Shown: piece by piece, positions 18,792 to 26,828 of the stretch
How the letters are laid out: each line of letters starts with the position of its first letter
How positions within the stretch are numbered: position 1 is the stretch's first letter
Source: Sinorhizobium sp. A49
Lineage (GTDB): Bacteria; Pseudomonadota; Alphaproteobacteria; Rhizobiales; Rhizobiaceae
Length of the DNA: 55,145 nucleotides
Assembly: GCF_002002725.1 (NCBI RefSeq)
Contig: NZ_MUNW01000057.1
Location: forward strand, 1-55,145
Reading direction: 5' to 3'
The notes under the pieces: generated by a model
What the model was told of the DNA's origin: nothing
The model's input: only the letters and a program-made list of their open reading frames with translations
Databases searched by the model: none
Made by a program: the position numbers and the translations under genes

Positions 18792-19206
18792 GCCTGAGCA
18801 CGATCGACGTCGTCAGATCCTCGACATTGTCCATGGTCGCCACTTCGTTGCGCAGTTCATTCAGCGCGTTGATGGAGCCGACCTCGACCTCGACGACCAG
18901 ATCGAGCTGACCGCTGACGGAAGAAACCTTGCGCACGGACGAAAAGCCCGCGAGCCGGTCGAGCACGCCGATCGACGGCGTGCGCTGCAGGGTGACGAGC
19001 AGGAAGGCCTGGATCTGCCCCTCGTCCAGCTGGCCGATATCGGCGCGGTAGCCGCGGATGATGCCCGCTTTTTCGAGGCGGGTGACGCGCTCCGTCGTCG
19101 CACTTCTGGAAAGACCGATCCGGCCCGCCAGCGACTTCATCGGGATGCGCGCTTCCCGCGACAGGATGCTCAGGATCGTCCGGTCGATCGCGTCGATGTC
19201 CTGCAT
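18772..19206 (-). CDS. Lrp/AsnC family transcriptional regulator divergent from the kinase/M23/PLP fusion
   Basis: The 144-residue protein starts at ATG 19206 with an excellent GGAGGCGG upstream; longer in-frame extensions are not needed. The helix-turn-helix is seen in IDRTILSILSREARIP, then LAGRIGLSRSATTERV, and the RAM domain follows. It is transcribed away from the three-domain aminotransferase fusion. A perfect dyad and an extra half-site sit between the two starts, which is the classic setting for an Lrp-type local regulator responding to the substrate amino acid. Confidence 0.93.
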   Translation of the reverse strand: MQDIDAIDRTILSILSREARIPMKSLAGRIGLSRSATTERVTRLEKAGIIRGYRADIGQLDEGQIQAFLLVTLQRTPSIGVLDRLAGFSSVRKVSSVSGQLDLVVEVEVGSINALNELRNEVATMDNVEDLTTSIVLRRDIERS

Positions 19207-19255
19207 GATTTCCGCCTCCGATCGCGCCGACAAGATGACGGTTATTATAAACATA

Positions 19256-19274
19256 ATGCCGGTGCAACCGGCAT
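19256..19274. promoter_or_regulatory. 19-bp perfect dyad, candidate operator of the divergent Lrp-type regulator
   Basis: atgccggt (19256-19263) and accggcat (19267-19274) are exact inverted repeats around gca. A related half-site, attgccgg, follows immediately at 19275-19282. The site lies 50 bp from the regulator start and about 60 bp from the fusion gene start. Confidence 0.6.
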
Positions 19275-19334
19275 ATTGCCGGATGCATGCCATGGCCGCT
19301 CGTGCAACTCTGCCCGCAAGACAAAGGGCGCCCA

Positions 19335-22300
19335 ATGAACGACATGCTGAAGACGACACCAGACTTTTCCATCGACCAGGCATCGGCACTGCTGAAGCAG
19401 CATTACGGCCTCACAGGCACGCTCTCGCTGCTTGCCAGCGAACGCGACCAGAACTTCAAGGTCGAGGCAGAGGGCGGCGCAACCTATATCCTGAAGATCG
19501 TCAATGCCGCCGAGCCCGAGGTCGAGAGCGACTTCCAGACGGCACTTCTCGGCCATGTCGGAACCTTCGCCGCCGAATTGCCGGTGCCGCACATCCGGCC
19601 GACCTTGGCGGGGACCAGCCTTGCCGCAACCACCAGCGAGCACGGCGTCAGCCACCGGCTGCGTCTCGTCAGCTGGGTCTCGGGCCTTCCGCTTGCCGAA
19701 ACCGGCCGCAGCACCGACGCGCTCCAGTCGCTCGGTCAGATGCTCGGCCGCTTCGACGCCTCGCTGAAAGGCTTCATGCACCCAGGTGCGCTGCGGGACC
19801 TCGACTGGGACATCCGCAATGCCGGCCGTTCGAAGGATAGGCTCAGCCATATCTCCGATCCTGCAGACCGGGCGCTGCTCGAGCGCTTCCTCGCCCGCTT
19901 TGCGCAGGCCGTCGAGCCGAAACTGGCGACGCTGCGCTCGGCCGTCATCCACAATGACGCCAATGACTGGAACGTGCTGGTCGACAAGGCTGATCACGAC
20001 CGCATCTCCGGCCTGATCGATTTCGGCGACGCGCTCTATGCGCCCGTTATCGCCGAAGTCGCCAACGCCGCCGCCTATGCCGGTCTCGACCATCCCGACC
20101 CGATCGGCGCCACGGCCGCCATCGCCCGCGGCTACCACGCCGAATATCCGCTGCTTGAGGAAGAAGTCGATCTTCTCTTCGACCTCATCGCCATGCGGCT
20201 CGTGACGTCAGTGACCATCTCGGCCTCGCGCCGCGTGCATACGACCGACAATCCCTATCTCGCCATCAGCGAAAAGCCGGCCTGGACGCTGCTGCGCAAA
20301 CTCGACCGGATGAACCGGCGTTTCGCCACCGCGATCCTGCGCAAGGCCTGCGGTTTTGAGGCGGGACCCGGTACGCGCGGCGTTACCGCCTGGATCGCCG
20401 GCAATCGCAAAACGCTTGCACCGCTGCTGGAGCGGCCGGCCGCCACCTATCCGGCAGCGCTCGTGCCCTATGGCGATCCCAACCATCCGATGACGGTCAA
20501 ATCATCAGGCGAACAGCCGGATGAAGCCCAGGCGATCTGGGAAGACCATTGCCGCGAAAACGGCATCGATCTTGGCATCGGCCCCTGGGGCGAAGCCCGC
20601 ACGGTTTATGCCGGCGAGATGTTCGTCTCGCGACTGATCGAGAACACCCGCCGCACCTGCCATCTCGGGCTCGACCTGTTCATGGCGGCCGGTACCAGAG
20701 TGTTCACCCCGATCGCCGCCACCGTCGTCAGCGTCGAGATCGAGAAGGATCCGCTCGGTTACGGCTGCCTGATCGCCCTTCGCCACGAGCCCGACGGCTG
20801 CCCGCCCTTCGTGTCGCTCTGGGGCCATATGGCGCATGAGGCCATGGGCCGGATCAAGGCCGGCGACCGGCTCGAAGCCGGCGCGCTCGTCGGCGAAATG
20901 GGAGCGCCAAAGGAAAACGGCGGCTGGGCGCCGCACCTGCATCTGCAGCTTTCCGTCGATACCAGCCTTTCGGCGACCGAAATTCTCGGCGTCGGCGAAC
21001 CGCAGTATCTCGACGTCTGGGCCGAACTCTTCCCCGATGCGCGCACCTTCGCCGGCATCGCCGAGGAATTCTACGCCAAGAGCGGCCGCGCACATGACGA
21101 AATCGTCAAACTGCGCAAGGAACTCTTGCTGCCGAACCTGTCGATCTCCTACGAGAAGCCGATCAAGTTCGTGCGCGGCGAAGGCGTCTGGCTGATCGAC
21201 GACAGCGGCCGCGCCTATCTCGACTGCTTCAACAATGTCTGCCACATCGGCCATGCCCATCCGGCAGTGGTCGAGGCCATGGCGAAGCAGGCGGCGACCC
21301 TCAACACCAACACCCGCTACCTGCACGACAACATCGTCGCCTATGCGGAACGGCTGACCGCAACGCTGCCGAAAGAGCTGACCGTTGCCGGTTTCGTCAA
21401 CAGCGGCTCGGAGGCAAACAGCCTTGCGCTGCGCCTCATGCGTGCCCATACCGGCCGCGAAAATGCCATTACGCTCGATTGGTCCTATCACGGCACCACC
21501 CAGGAGCTGATCGACATCAGCCCCTACAAGTTCCGTCGCAAGGGCGGCAAGGGCCCGAAGCCGAACGTCCATGTGGCTGCTGTTCCCGACAGCTATCGGG
21601 CGCCAGCGGATTGGCCGGCCGAGGAGCACGGCAAGCGTTTTGCCGAAAGTGTCGCCGAACAGATCGCCGCCATGCAGGCCAAGGGCGAAGGCCCGGGCTT
21701 CTTCATCGCGGAATCGATCCCGAGCGTTGCCGGCCAGGTGTTCCTGCCCGAAGGTTACCTGAAGGAAGTCTATCGCCTGGTGCGCGAAGCCGGCGGCGTG
21801 TGCATCGCCGACGAGGTCCAGGTCGGCTTCGGCCGTGTCGGCAGCCATTGGTGGGCCTTCGAGACACAAGGCGTGGTGCCCGACATCGTCACCATGGGCA
21901 AGCCGATCGGCGACGGTCATCCGCTCGCCGCCGTCGTCACCACCCGCGAGGTCACCGACAGCTTCAACAACGGCATGGAGTACTTCAACACCTTCGGCGG
22001 AAACCCGGTTTCCTGCGCCGTCGGCCTTGCCGTGCTCGACGTCATCGAGGGACAGGACCTGCGCGGCAACGCGCTTGCCATCGGCAACTATCTCATCTCC
22101 TCCTTCAAGGCGATGCAGGCGCGTTACGAGGTGATCGGCGACGTGCGCGGCATGGGCCTGTTCCTCGGCATCGAACTCGTGACCGACCGCAAGACCAAGG
22201 CACCCGCCACCGAATTTGCCCGGGCCGTTTCCAACGGCGCCCGCCAACGCGGCGTGCTGATGGGAACCGAAGGGCCGCATGACAACGTCCTGAAGATGCG

Positions 22301-22391
22301 CCCGCCGATGATCTTTTCGAAACGCGATGCCGATCATCTGCTCGCCGTTCTCGAAGAGACCTTTGCGGATGTGACGAGGAAGCTCGGCTAA
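19335..22391 (+). CDS. Three-domain fusion: APH-type kinase, M23 zinc domain, class-III PLP enzyme (AGXT2L-like)
   Basis: The 1018-residue protein (ATG 19335, AAAGGG upstream) has three parts. Residues 1-340 are an aminoglycoside-phosphotransferase-fold kinase with HNDANDWN and LIDFGD catalytic motifs. Residues about 430-560 are an M23/LysM-type peptidase domain with intact zinc ligands: His443 and Asp447 in HLGLD, His534 and His536 in HLHLQL. Residues about 600-1018 are a class-III PLP enzyme with Lys856 in [11 protein letters not shown]. The last domain resembles animal AGXT2L1/PHYKPL phospho-lyases ([20 protein letters not shown]). Family knowledge: those enzymes split phosphoethanolamine or 5-phosphohydroxylysine after an APH-type kinase has made the phosphoester. 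I infer phosphorylation then elimination of a hydroxy-amine, with release of ammonia and phosphate. The role of M23 is unexplained. A paralog lies at 34037-36964. Confidence 0.9.
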   Translation: MNDMLKTTPDFSIDQASALLKQHYGLTGTLSLLASERDQNFKVEAEGGATYILKIVNAAEPEVESDFQTALLGHVGTFAAELPVPHIRPTLAGTSLAATTSEHGVSHRLRLVSWVSGLPLAETGRSTDALQSLGQMLGRFDASLKGFMHPGALRDLDWDIRNAGRSKDRLSHISDPADRALLERFLARFAQAVEPKLATLRSAVIHNDANDWNVLVDKADHDRISGLIDFGDALYAPVIAEVANAAAYAGLDHPDPIGATAAIARGYHAEYPLLEEEVDLLFDLIAMRLVTSVTISASRRVHTTDNPYLAISEKPAWTLLRKLDRMNRRFATAILRKACGFEAGPGTRGVTAWIAGNRKTLAPLLERPAATYPAALVPYGDPNHPMTVKSSGEQPDEAQAIWEDHCRENGIDLGIGPWGEARTVYAGEMFVSRLIENTRRTCHLGLDLFMAAGTRVFTPIAATVVSVEIEKDPLGYGCLIALRHEPDGCPPFVSLWGHMAHEAMGRIKAGDRLEAGALVGEMGAPKENGGWAPHLHLQLSVDTSLSATEILGVGEPQYLDVWAELFPDARTFAGIAEEFYAKSGRAHDEIVKLRKELLLPNLSISYEKPIKFVRGEGVWLIDDSGRAYLDCFNNVCHIGHAHPAVVEAMAKQAATLNTNTRYLHDNIVAYAERLTATLPKELTVAGFVNSGSEANSLALRLMRAHTGRENAITLDWSYHGTTQELIDISPYKFRRKGGKGPKPNVHVAAVPDSYRAPADWPAEEHGKRFAESVAEQIAAMQAKGEGPGFFIAESIPSVAGQVFLPEGYLKEVYRLVREAGGVCIADEVQVGFGRVGSHWWAFETQGVVPDIVTMGKPIGDGHPLAAVVTTREVTDSFNNGMEYFNTFGGNPVSCAVGLAVLDVIEGQDLRGNALAIGNYLISSFKAMQARYEVIGDVRGMGLFLGIELVTDRKTKAPATEFARAVSNGARQRGVLMGTEGPHDNVLKMRPPMIFSKRDADHLLAVLEETFADVTRKLG

Positions 22392-22501
22392 AGGCCGGGC
22401 TCGATACCGCCGAAAAGACAATCAACTGGCCGGGACGCACACGCGCCCCGGAAGCGAAGACGCATGCCTTCATAACTGCATAACAAGAGGAGAACAGAAC
22501 A

Positions 22502-23512
22502 ATGAAACTTGGTATTCTAGCACTTGCGAGTGCGGCGTTTCTCGCCGGAACGGCGGCAAGCGCCGCCACGCTCGACGTCGTCAAGGAACGCGGCGAGCTT
22601 CGCTGCGGCGTCAGCCAGGGCGTACTCGGCTTTTCCGCGCCGAACGACAAGGGCGAATGGAGCGGCTTCGACATCGACTTCTGCCGCGCGGTCGCAGCTG
22701 CAACGCTCGGCAACCCGGACAAGGTTAAATACGTGCCGCTCTCGACGAAGGAGCGTTTCACCGCGCTGCAGTCGGGCGAAGTCGACCTGCTGTCGCGCCA
22801 GACCACCTGGACGCTGTCGCGCGACAGCGATCTCGGCATGAGCTTCGTCGGCGTCAACTACTATGACGGCCAGGCCTTCATGGTGCGCAACGACCTCGGC
22901 GTGAAGAGCGTCAAGGAACTCTCGGGCGCCTCCGTCTGCACGGAAACCGGCACGACCACCGAGCAGAACATGGCCGACTACTTCAGCTCCAACAACATCC
23001 AGTACCAGGTCATCGCCTTCGAAAAGCCCGACCAGACGATCCAGGCTTTCAACACCGCACGCTGCGACGTCTATTCGACCGACGCCTCGGCGCTCTACGC
23101 CCAGCGCCTGACGCTGAACGACCCGGACCGCTTCGTCGTGCTGCCGGAAGTCATCTCCAAGGAACCGCTCGGACCGGCCGTGCGCCAGGGCGACGAGCAA
23201 TGGTTCAAGGTCGTGCGCTGGACATTGTTCGCGATGATCGAAGCCGAAGAGCTTGGGATCACCAAGGAGAATGCAACCAAGATGCAGGAAAGCGGCAACA
23301 TCGGCCAGAAGCGGTTCTTGGGGATCGACAACGAAGCCGGCAAGGCGCTGGGTCTCGGCCCGACATGGGCCTTCCAGGCCATCTCCGCCGTCGGCAACTA
23401 CGGCGAAGTGTTCGAAAAGCATCTCGGCAAGGACAGCGCGCTCAAGATCGACCGCGGCCTCAATAAGCTGTGGAGCCAGGGCGGCCTGATGTACGCGCCG
23501 CCGGCGCGCTAA
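22502..23512 (+). CDS. AapJ-type amino acid ABC transporter substrate-binding protein (no permease beside it)
   Basis: The 336-residue protein has a signal peptide cleaved near AASAA and a family 3 solute-binding domain (ERGELRCGVSQGVLGFS, then DIDFCRAVAAA). It is close to the rhizobial general L-amino acid binding protein AapJ. It follows the kinase/M23/PLP fusion by 110 bp with a strong GAGGAGAA site, and a strong terminator ends the unit. No permease or ATPase gene follows, so it probably feeds a membrane complex encoded elsewhere. Pairing with the fusion protein suggests an amino-acid-like substrate for that enzyme. Confidence 0.92.
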   Translation: MKLGILALASAAFLAGTAASAATLDVVKERGELRCGVSQGVLGFSAPNDKGEWSGFDIDFCRAVAAATLGNPDKVKYVPLSTKERFTALQSGEVDLLSRQTTWTLSRDSDLGMSFVGVNYYDGQAFMVRNDLGVKSVKELSGASVCTETGTTTEQNMADYFSSNNIQYQVIAFEKPDQTIQAFNTARCDVYSTDASALYAQRLTLNDPDRFVVLPEVISKEPLGPAVRQGDEQWFKVVRWTLFAMIEAEELGITKENATKMQESGNIGQKRFLGIDNEAGKALGLGPTWAFQAISAVGNYGEVFEKHLGKDSALKIDRGLNKLWSQGGLMYAPPAR

Positions 23513-23580
23513 TCGCACAGCAGTTCCGGAGAAGGTCCTCTCTCCGGAATTGCGCCAACCACAAGACCAACCAACCAACT

Positions 23581-23609
23581 CGCCGCGGCCCTCACCGCGG
23601 CGTTTTTTT
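23581..23609 (+). terminator. Rho-independent terminator after the AapJ-like gene
   Basis: Arms cgccgcgg (23581-23588) and ccgcggcg (23595-23602) enclose a 6-nt loop and are followed by seven T residues. It ends the fusion plus binding-protein unit. Confidence 0.9.
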
Positions 23610-23684
23610 GTTTCCGGCGGTTGCGGCTGAAATTCACAAACACAAAGCGGCAAGATCGGGAAATCGGGAGGCGACCAACAAGGC

Positions 23685-23814
23685 CCCTCATTTCTGTGCT
23701 TGTCACAGAAATCCAGCCAGCCCAAGTCCTTGGGCTGGAAGGTTTTTGGGCTCGAAAGGCCTTCGGCCCGACCGACGTCGGGCCACTGGATTCCGGCACA
23801 AGGCCGGAATGAGG
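23685..23814. repeat. Mosaic of four palindromic repeat units bounded by inverted CCTCAT/ATGAGG
   Basis: Four perfect hairpins follow one another: atttctgtg/cacagaaat (23690-23712), ccagcccaag/cttgggctgg (23717-23738), ggcccgac/gtcgggcc (23765-23784) and attccggc/gccggaat (23790-23810). The set is bounded by cctcat (23685-23690) and atgagg (23809-23814). This looks like the intergenic palindromic repeat families common in rhizobia. It lies in a 375-bp gap between convergent units and has no gene. Confidence 0.65.
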
Positions 23815-23887
23815 AAAGTGGGAAGGCCCTGCTCAAACAGCGGGATCAGTGATCCGCTAACGTTTCCAACCAGCGGGCCGCAACCCC

Positions 23888-24775
23888 TCAGAGCTTGACG
23901 ATCGTCTTGCGTGCAAGCAGCCCCTGCGGCGCGAAGAGAAGCACGCCGATGACGAGCAGGATGGTGAAGGCATCGCGGTAGCTGAGCAGGCTTTCCGGCA
24001 GATAGGCCTGTAGGAACACCTCGATGAAGCCGAGCAGGAAGCCGCCGGCAACGGCACCCGACAAGCTACCGAGCCCGCCGATGATCGCGGCAATGAACGC
24101 CTTCAGCACCGGCAGGAAGCCCATCAGCGGATCGACGCTGCCGCGCTGCGCCACCCAGAGAATGCCGGCAACACCGGCAAGCAGACCGGAAATGGCAAAG
24201 GCGGTCGCCACCACCGCATTGGCGCGGATGCCCATCAGCCGGACGATGGCGAAATCCTCAGACGCTGCGCGCATGGCCCGGCCGAGCACGGTCGTGCGCA
24301 GGAACAGATTGAGCCCGACGAGCATGATGACGGTGACCAGGATCGACGTGCCCTGGATCAGGCCGAGATGAAGACCGCCGATCTCGATCGTGCCGGAAAA
24401 GCTCTCCGGCATCGGCACGGGCTTCGGCCGTGCCGAGATGAAATTCTGGAAGATGACGCGCAGGATGGCGCTGACGGCAAAACTGGTGAGAAGCAGCGTC
24501 GTGCCGCTGGCACCGCGTACCGGACGGAAGGCGACACGCTCCATCAGCATGGCAAGCACGACCGCGATCATCAGCGCGCCGAAGATCGCGAGCGGAAACG
24601 GCAAACCCAGCAGCAGGGCGAAGCACAGTCCGTAGCCGGCTGCCGTCATCAGCTCGCCATGGGCGAAATTGATCAACCCCATGATCGAGAAGACGACCGC
24701 AAGCCCAAGCGCGAGAAGCGCGTAGGTGCCACCGAGGCTGAGCGCGTTGACCAGCTGCTGCAGGAACATGTCCAT
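23888..24775 (-). CDS. livH: Branched-chain-type amino acid ABC transporter permease (LivH family)
   Basis: The 295-residue membrane protein has about eight hydrophobic helices and the LivH signature (GGTYALLALGLAVVFSIMGL, then INFAHGEL). It forms the inner-membrane channel with the LivM part of the fusion encoded upstream. It is the last gene of the unit livMG-livK-livF-livH and starts 27 bp after livF. Substrate is not certain: LivH-family transporters carry branched-chain amino acids, amides, urea and other compounds. The divergent catabolic operon suggests an amide or amine substrate. Confidence 0.93.
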   Translation of the reverse strand: MDMFLQQLVNALSLGGTYALLALGLAVVFSIMGLINFAHGELMTAAGYGLCFALLLGLPFPLAIFGALMIAVVLAMLMERVAFRPVRGASGTTLLLTSFAVSAILRVIFQNFISARPKPVPMPESFSGTIEIGGLHLGLIQGTSILVTVIMLVGLNLFLRTTVLGRAMRAASEDFAIVRLMGIRANAVVATAFAISGLLAGVAGILWVAQRGSVDPLMGFLPVLKAFIAAIIGGLGSLSGAVAGGFLLGFIEVFLQAYLPESLLSYRDAFTILLVIGVLLFAPQGLLARKTIVKL

Positions 24776-24802
24776 CGTTGTGACCTCTTTGCCCGCGGGC
24801 CC

Positions 24803-25540
24803 TCAAGCGCCGAGATAGGCACCCTGGATTTCAGTTGAATTGCGAAGCTCGGCGGCCGTGCCGGACAGCACGATGCGTCCATTCGCCATGACGTAGCCGG
24901 CATCGGCGATTTCAAGCGACAGCGCCACGTTCTGCTCGACGAGCAGGATGGTCAGGCCCTTCTGGCGCAGACCGGCGATCAGGTCGAAGATCAGATCGAC
25001 CACCTGCGGCGCGAGCCCGAGCGACGGCTCGTCGAGCAGCAGAAGGTCGGGCGACGACATCATCGAGCGGGCAATCGCCAGCATCTGCTGTTCGCCGCCG
25101 GACAGCGAACCGGCCTTCTGGCCAAGGCGTTCTTTCAGGATCGGGAAGCGCGACAGCATGTCTTCGCGCACCTCGGAGATCGCTCCGCGCGCCTTGTGCA
25201 TGGCGCCGCCAAGCAGCAAGTGCTCGTCGACGGTCAGGCTTGGAAAGATGCGCCGTCCCTCAGGCGTCAGCGTCATGCCGAGCCGGACGATCTGTTCCGG
25301 CGGCAGACCGGATATGTCCTGACCGTTGAACGACACCCGCCCTGCCTTCTTTGCCGCGAGGCCCACCAGCGCATTCAGCGTCGAGCTCTTGCCGGCGCCG
25401 TTGGCGCCGAGCAACGTGACAATCTGTCCCTTGCCGACGGTGAGATCGACACCTTTCAGCGCCTCGACGGCACCATAGGCGACCTTGAGGCCGCTGACCT
25501 CGAGCAGTGGTTTCTGCGCGGGAATTTCACTGTGCATCAT
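24803..25540 (-). CDS. livF: Branched-chain-type ABC transporter ATP-binding protein (LivF family)
   Basis: The 245-residue ATPase has Walker A GANGAGKSS, signature LSGGEQQML and Walker B LLLLDEPSLGLAP, with the LivF-type length and C-terminus (EIQGAYLG). It pairs with the LivG half of the LivM-LivG fusion. It lies 90 bp after the binding-protein gene, behind a strong hairpin, so its expression may be lower than that of the binding protein. Confidence 0.94.
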   Translation of the reverse strand: MMHSEIPAQKPLLEVSGLKVAYGAVEALKGVDLTVGKGQIVTLLGANGAGKSSTLNALVGLAAKKAGRVSFNGQDISGLPPEQIVRLGMTLTPEGRRIFPSLTVDEHLLLGGAMHKARGAISEVREDMLSRFPILKERLGQKAGSLSGGEQQMLAIARSMMSSPDLLLLDEPSLGLAPQVVDLIFDLIAGLRQKGLTILLVEQNVALSLEIADAGYVMANGRIVLSGTAAELRNSTEIQGAYLGA

Positions 25541-25588
25541 CGGGGCAAAGTCCTTGCCATGGATTGCGAAACGGCCAGTTGCGGCCGA

Positions 25589-25617
25589 GCGGTCTCCGGC
25601 GCACTGCCGGAGACCGC
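25589..25617 (-). promoter_or_regulatory. Intra-operon hairpin just after the livK-type gene
   Basis: Arms of 12 bp, 25589-25600 and 25606-25617 (core ggtctccggc/gccggagacc), enclose a 5-nt loop. No T tract follows. Such hairpins behind binding-protein genes commonly protect upstream mRNA and reduce downstream expression; that role is inferred here. Confidence 0.65.
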
Positions 25618-25630
25618 AAGTGGCGACAGC

Positions 25631-26794
25631 TCAGGGGGCGGGAATGTCGGCCGCCGCCGGAACGCCCTGGCTGATCAGTTCGCGGTTACCGCCTCCGATG
25701 CGCACCAGCGACACCGAGCGCAATGGCATGCCCTGCGTGCCGGCATAGCTGATCGGGCCGGTGACGCCCTGCACGTTTTCGAGCGAGGCGATGGCGTTGC
25801 GGATGGCAACCGGGTCGATGCTGTTGGCCTCGGTCACCGCAGCGTCGATCACCTTGCCGAGGTCATAGCCGTTGGCGATGTAGACCGTGTCCGGCTCCTG
25901 GCCGAACTTCTCCTTGTACTTGACGTTGAAGTCGGCGAGCGGGCTGCCCTCGCTGGCAAAGCCGGCCGTCGTGAAGACCACGCCGTCGACGGTCGCGCCA
26001 AGGCCGAAGGTCGTCGGCGAGTCGATGCCGTCGCTGCCGAGGATCGGAATTGTGACGCCGGCGCCGCGCAACTGGCGGATGAAGGCCGGGAAATCGGGCT
26101 CGTAGGCCGCCGTCATGATCACGTCGGGCGCCGGGTTCATCGCCTTGATCTTGGTGACCTCGGCGCCAAAATCCTGCTGGCCCATGCTGAAGGTGCCTTC
26201 GCCCAGCAACTCGCCGCCCTTGGCCTTGAAGGCTACACCGAAATATTCCGGGAGCTTCAGCGTATAGGCGCTGTCTGGAGACTTGAGGATATAGGCCTTC
26301 TTGTAGCCCTTCTCGACGGCGTAGGTGGCAAGCACCGAGGCCTGCACGTTGTCGGCGGGATAGTTGCCGAACATGTAGTCGCCGACGGCAAGCGGCATGG
26401 TCGGGGTCGTGGCGCAGAAAGAGAAGGCCGGGATCTGGGCGGCTTGCGTCACCTGGCCGGCGGCGATCGACGGATCGGCGTCGCAGGGCGTGATCATGAT
26501 CTTGACGCCCTGATCGACCAATTCCTGCGCCACCAGCGCCGTCTGGGCCGCATCCGAGCGGGTGTCCTTGGCGATCAGCTTGATCGGGAACTTGCCGGCG
26601 GCGCCGCCAGCCGCGTTGATTTCCTCGACCGCCATTTCCAGGCCCTTCAGCGACGGCTGGTCGTAGGGAGCAAGGCCGCCGGTCTGGGCGGTGGCGAGAC
26701 CGATGACCAGGTCTTCGGCGAGAGCCGGCAGCGGCGACAGCGCGAAGCCGCCAAGAACGGTGGTGAGGCACAATGTCCTGAGGTTGGATTTCAT
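25631..26794 (-). CDS. Branched-chain-type ABC transporter substrate-binding protein (LivK/Leu-Ile-Val family)
   Basis: The 387-residue protein starts at ATG 26794 with GAGGGAG upstream. A signal peptide ends near ALAED, followed by a periplasmic-binding type 1 fold (LVIGLATAQTGGLAPYDQP). It captures the substrate in the periplasm for the LivH-LivM channel. It is the second gene of the unit, 34 bp after the livMG fusion. The substrate cannot be assigned: the sequence belongs to a broad family that binds amino acids, amides and aromatic compounds. Confidence 0.93.
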   Translation of the reverse strand: MKSNLRTLCLTTVLGGFALSPLPALAEDLVIGLATAQTGGLAPYDQPSLKGLEMAVEEINAAGGAAGKFPIKLIAKDTRSDAAQTALVAQELVDQGVKIMITPCDADPSIAAGQVTQAAQIPAFSFCATTPTMPLAVGDYMFGNYPADNVQASVLATYAVEKGYKKAYILKSPDSAYTLKLPEYFGVAFKAKGGELLGEGTFSMGQQDFGAEVTKIKAMNPAPDVIMTAAYEPDFPAFIRQLRGAGVTIPILGSDGIDSPTTFGLGATVDGVVFTTAGFASEGSPLADFNVKYKEKFGQEPDTVYIANGYDLGKVIDAAVTEANSIDPVAIRNAIASLENVQGVTGPISYAGTQGMPLRSVSLVRIGGGNRELISQGVPAAADIPAP

Positions 26795-26828
26795 CGGTAA
26801 GCTCCCTCTTTCTGATTTCGTTTGCGGT

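Noticed and set aside
20505-22421. 638-codon minus-strand frame over the first kinase/M23/PLP fusion
   Set aside because: Antisense shadow. The plus strand has intact kinase, M23 and PLP motifs; this frame has none.
22517-23836. 439-codon minus-strand frame over the AapJ-like gene
   Set aside because: It runs through a terminator and palindromic repeats and has no family features.
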